DNA of 8,884 nt from CAYGZA01 sp964354135 (lineage in GTDB: Bacteria > Planctomycetota > Planctomycetia > Pirellulales > Thermoguttaceae), in NCBI GenBank assembly GCA_964354135.1, contig CAYGZA010000289.1, positions 1 to 8,884 on the forward strand, in the 5' to 3' direction. The notes under the pieces are model-generated. The model saw only the letters and a list, made by a program, of their open reading frames with translations. It had not been told where the DNA came from and made no database searches. Of this stretch, positions 8,201-8,884 are shown one piece after another. Position 1 is the stretch's first letter, and each line of letters starts with the position of its first letter. Position numbers and translations under genes: made by a program.

Positions 8201-8452
8201 GGGCGACTCCATCTGACTTACAACTCGGACCGCGGAGGCAATAGCCTGTGGTATCGTTCCAGTCCCGACGACGGAGAAACGTGGGGGGACATGGCGCGCG
8301 TCGCTTTCGGTGAAAACGTGGCCGATGGGTCTTCTGTGGCGGAAGTCGGTGAATCCATTTGGGTCGTGTGGGCGAAGCGCGTCAACTCAAACGTACAACT
8401 CATGCTTTCCGTCCTTCCGCGAACGGTCTCCGACTACCACCTACCACAATGA
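5261..8452 (+). CDS. Secreted M60-like zinc metallopeptidase fused to a sialidase-type beta-propeller
   Basis: A 1063-residue multidomain exported protein. A signal peptide spans residues 21-42 (VFA cleavage), preceded by a basic stretch. Residues 47-142 resemble a carboxypeptidase-regulatory/transthyretin-like beta-sandwich (VSVVDPQGQPVPGAQARV); further beta-rich modules run to about 425. The core at about 430-660 has HEIGH (516-520), with His516 and His520 as zinc ligands, Glu517 catalytic, and Glu540 in ANEAQANL as the probable third ligand. The spacing suits the M60/enhancin family, which cuts glycosylated, mucin-like proteins. A beta-sandwich (680-770) leads to a BNR propeller (775-1055) with Asp boxes at 855-862, 900-907, 945-952 and 1001-1008. 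The RIP arginine expected near 782 reads Thr, so sialidase activity is doubtful. ATG 5261 has AAGG 7 bases upstream; an alternative start is discussed at 5324. Metallopeptidase and propeller are firm, M60 is likely, glycoprotein substrate is inferred. Confidence 0.8.
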   Translation: MPRRAVSFTSRSKRSYQEESLIRWISLSLVLLVSWFGPSVFAGPEEFRVVRVTVSVVDPQGQPVPGAQARVYSEDWHMRFPRNSDEVTDAQGQCMFKVPVGRYSCFAGGPLSYTDLHPGQGLYVVRGPLDIRDSCTVVLQPDSFIRVKVTGDGGLPLPFGRLQACESSHAPWILQPQVGVIRNGRIDLATNSGYRYHLVAHNLYEEGQVALLLGKANVAAGSELWLRGDLPSGLARLRVEVLDGNDRPGKATVRFDIPELSRGCLYAAHGISGSRDYVLTPMLLGLSYEMRDERGWCVSSPRYCRLQGGSSRFVRFGGRLAVTPRISDTFGYTEFLVDAMDRGGNQIALAVDPRGNRDFSVTVLKKGRPLFSGQLKAEGAPLALAGYIQDDLGANGDLEFTASLDFCPLGRHELRGHLIPNVRWQQTRAGPFLLGTPEGYTTQTAVVAKLIERITEAQAGTVGARPAAKDFPVWIKTNPIFARPGKPGGLNACFFDWFLALDPAAVESNCDFVLPHEIGHIMQGSGDKASPGWYVGLANEAQANLLGFAAKSSLYSARTAWMDAGEILNLRFVENWETRTPIPPVHGYNLPNFYVLKRFGWKPHQRNNAISWLRTGDYERLLGMIGLTKVEAMTALLSYLCDQDLCWLYRLADFRVREKHVHAGMRLLSKNLLSLGYPTGRIILCDPPGSPLSFPLHVANNTEKPLTVQLRLEPETEGWKHKPLELPGGSGADLQVQTRPKPELATDFTLSAAATPELCNTIKITYCPVQPAALTDGTTADTFPCLLPTRHGLLLAWKRRGSIAVGKFDKERLGFVQLVSEQSSYPRLLELKEGKLWLAYNADRNGAGNIFFRTSADGGATWTAEQQITFAKPYVTCGAALAEDVHGAVWVACSNGITMSRDAGKTWTQPRPIADMSNGWFNLLPVPPTGMLAMIGCASFDISITYDSGTTWPPFRTIDAYPRSSVSPPYPFPYLLRGRSGRLHLTYNSDRGGNSLWYRSSPDDGETWGDMARVAFGENVADGSSVAEVGESIWVVWAKRVNSNVQLMLSVLPRTVSDYHLPQ
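5310..5326 (+). promoter_or_regulatory. Internal strong Shine-Dalgarno with possible ATT start
   Basis: AGGAGG (5310-5315) sits 8 bases before an in-frame ATT (5324-5326). Starting there gives a compact signal peptide, MRWISLSLVLLVSWFGP and onward, without the 21-residue basic extension that ATG 5261 gives. ATT starts are rare (infC is the known example), and AGGAGG here also encodes QEE in frame, so coincidence is possible. The nearby ATG at 5329 is out of frame. Confidence 0.3.
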
Positions 8453-8465
8453 GACGAAGGGAACA

Positions 8466-8711
8466 GTGGATTTGGCTGCGTTGAATGCGATCATGGCGGA
8501 GTGGAAATCGACGGACAGCTACGCCGACCGCGTGAAGTACCTGCTTGACGGCGGCGGGTTGAACAAGAAGTACAAGCTCAGTGGCAAGCTGCTCTCCGAC
8601 TCGGCCGCGGACTCGCTGTGGGGCGAAGGCAAGCAAGACTAGTTCCTGATCCATGCCGAGGATCTGACGCCGGATCTCGATCCATTGACGGAAACCAGGA
8701 CGCCGCTCTGA
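8466..8711 (+). pseudogene. Remnant of the C-terminal tail of a planctomycete RTX-like surface protein
   Basis: Frame from 8466 to TGA 8709-8711 reads VDLAALNAIMAEWKSTDSY, then RVKYLL, GGGLN and DSAADSLWGEGKQD before TAG at 8640-8642. It then continues FLIHAEDLTPDLDP. From memory, large planctomycete calcium-binding proteins end in a similar tail: AL-x-AIMAEW-T-S-x-x-SY-x-x-RV, then GG, D-x-L-x-G and DWFF. The TAG falls exactly where Trp of DWF is expected, one base from TGG. The 5' part is missing: the frame upstream only overlaps the peptidase gene and no start with a binding site fits, although GTG 8466 is possible. It is either a decayed fragment or, less likely, a tiny gene of 58 codons. 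Family identification rests on memory of the motif. Confidence 0.55.
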
Positions 8712-8736
8712 CCGGGTATGGAGTTGCTGTCTCATC

Positions 8737-8773
8737 AAGTCATAGGTATTCTCGGACATTTCGAAAAAGGACC
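8737..8773 (+). repeat. Third copy of the 4925-4961 repeat
   Basis: It shares with 4925-4961 the ungapped order AAGTCAT, 9 bases, CGGAC, 3 bases, TCGAAAAA, 2 bases, ACC. By hand, about 28 of 37 positions agree. It lies beyond the peptidase gene, so the gene is flanked by copies in the same orientation. Confidence 0.5.
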
Positions 8774-8784
8774 GTATTCCGGGG
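8771..8784 (+). repeat. 14-base direct repeat, copy 1
   Basis: ACCGTATTCCGGGG, identical to 8842-8855 and 71 bases before it. It adjoins the end of the repeat at 8737-8773. No gene is seen from 8712 to the window's end. Confidence 0.55.
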
Positions 8785-8841
8785 CGCGCGGCTGGGACCC
8801 AAACGATGCCCATGCCGGGAGGACTGGCCGCGCTGGAAACC

Positions 8842-8855
8842 ACCGTATTCCGGGG
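8842..8855 (+). repeat. 14-base direct repeat, copy 2
   Basis: Identical to 8771-8784. The flanks differ, so only the 14-mer is conserved. The 71-base offset is close to the 67-base offset of the pair at 4914 and 4981. Confidence 0.55.
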
Positions 8856-8884
8856 TCCCGGCCGCGGGTTCTTCCCACCTGGGC

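Noticed and set aside
8310..8465. Continuation of the surface-protein remnant frame upstream of 8466
   Set aside because: This part overlaps the end of the peptidase gene in another frame and its translation has no similarity to the family tail.
8785..8835. Inverted GCGCGGC/GCCGCGC as a terminator
   Set aside because: The loop is about 35 bases, there is no T-run, and such matches are common in this GC-rich sequence.

Overview
The window is GC-rich and almost wholly coding on the + strand. It looks like part of a Planctomycetota chromosome, probably environmental or metagenomic. The clues are a run of secreted polysaccharide- and glycoprotein-active enzymes with leaky spacing, a Tat-exported GH29 fucosidase, a planctomycete-style CE15 esterase, and a fragment resembling the C-terminal tail of giant planctomycete calcium-binding (RTX-like) surface proteins. 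No rRNA, tRNA, CRISPR array or complete insertion sequence was seen. The lineage is inferred from protein style, not from a marker gene.

Layout: (1) 38-1498, a secreted CE15-type glucuronoyl esterase. (2) 1499-2078, a long spacer with a possible promoter and a doubtful minus-strand ORF. (3) 2079-3179, a secreted, divergent GH29-like glycosidase, annotated from an internal ATG with a good ribosome binding site. (4) 3261-4874, a canonical GH29 alpha-L-fucosidase with a Tat signal. (5) 4875-5260, a spacer holding two direct-repeat units 67 bases apart and a promoter with a perfect TTGACA box. (6) 5261-8452, a very large secreted protein with N-terminal beta-sandwich modules, a zinc metallopeptidase core (HEIGH, M60/enhancin-like) and a C-terminal sialidase-type beta-propeller with four Asp boxes. 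(7) 8466-8711, the decayed tail of an RTX-like surface protein, interrupted by an amber codon where the family usually has Trp. (8) 8712-8884, short repeats, one related to those in region 5.

Taken together, the four intact genes encode exported enzymes that could strip fucose, cleave uronate esters and cut a glycosylated protein backbone. That fits scavenging of fucose-rich mucin-like or algal/plant glycoconjugates. The most unusual item is the M60-like peptidase fused to a sialidase-type propeller in which the arginine expected in the RIP motif appears to be Thr, so the propeller may bind glycan rather than cut it. The repeats around this gene, its lower GC content in sampled stretches and the broken gene directly behind it suggest that this end of the cluster has been rearranged.
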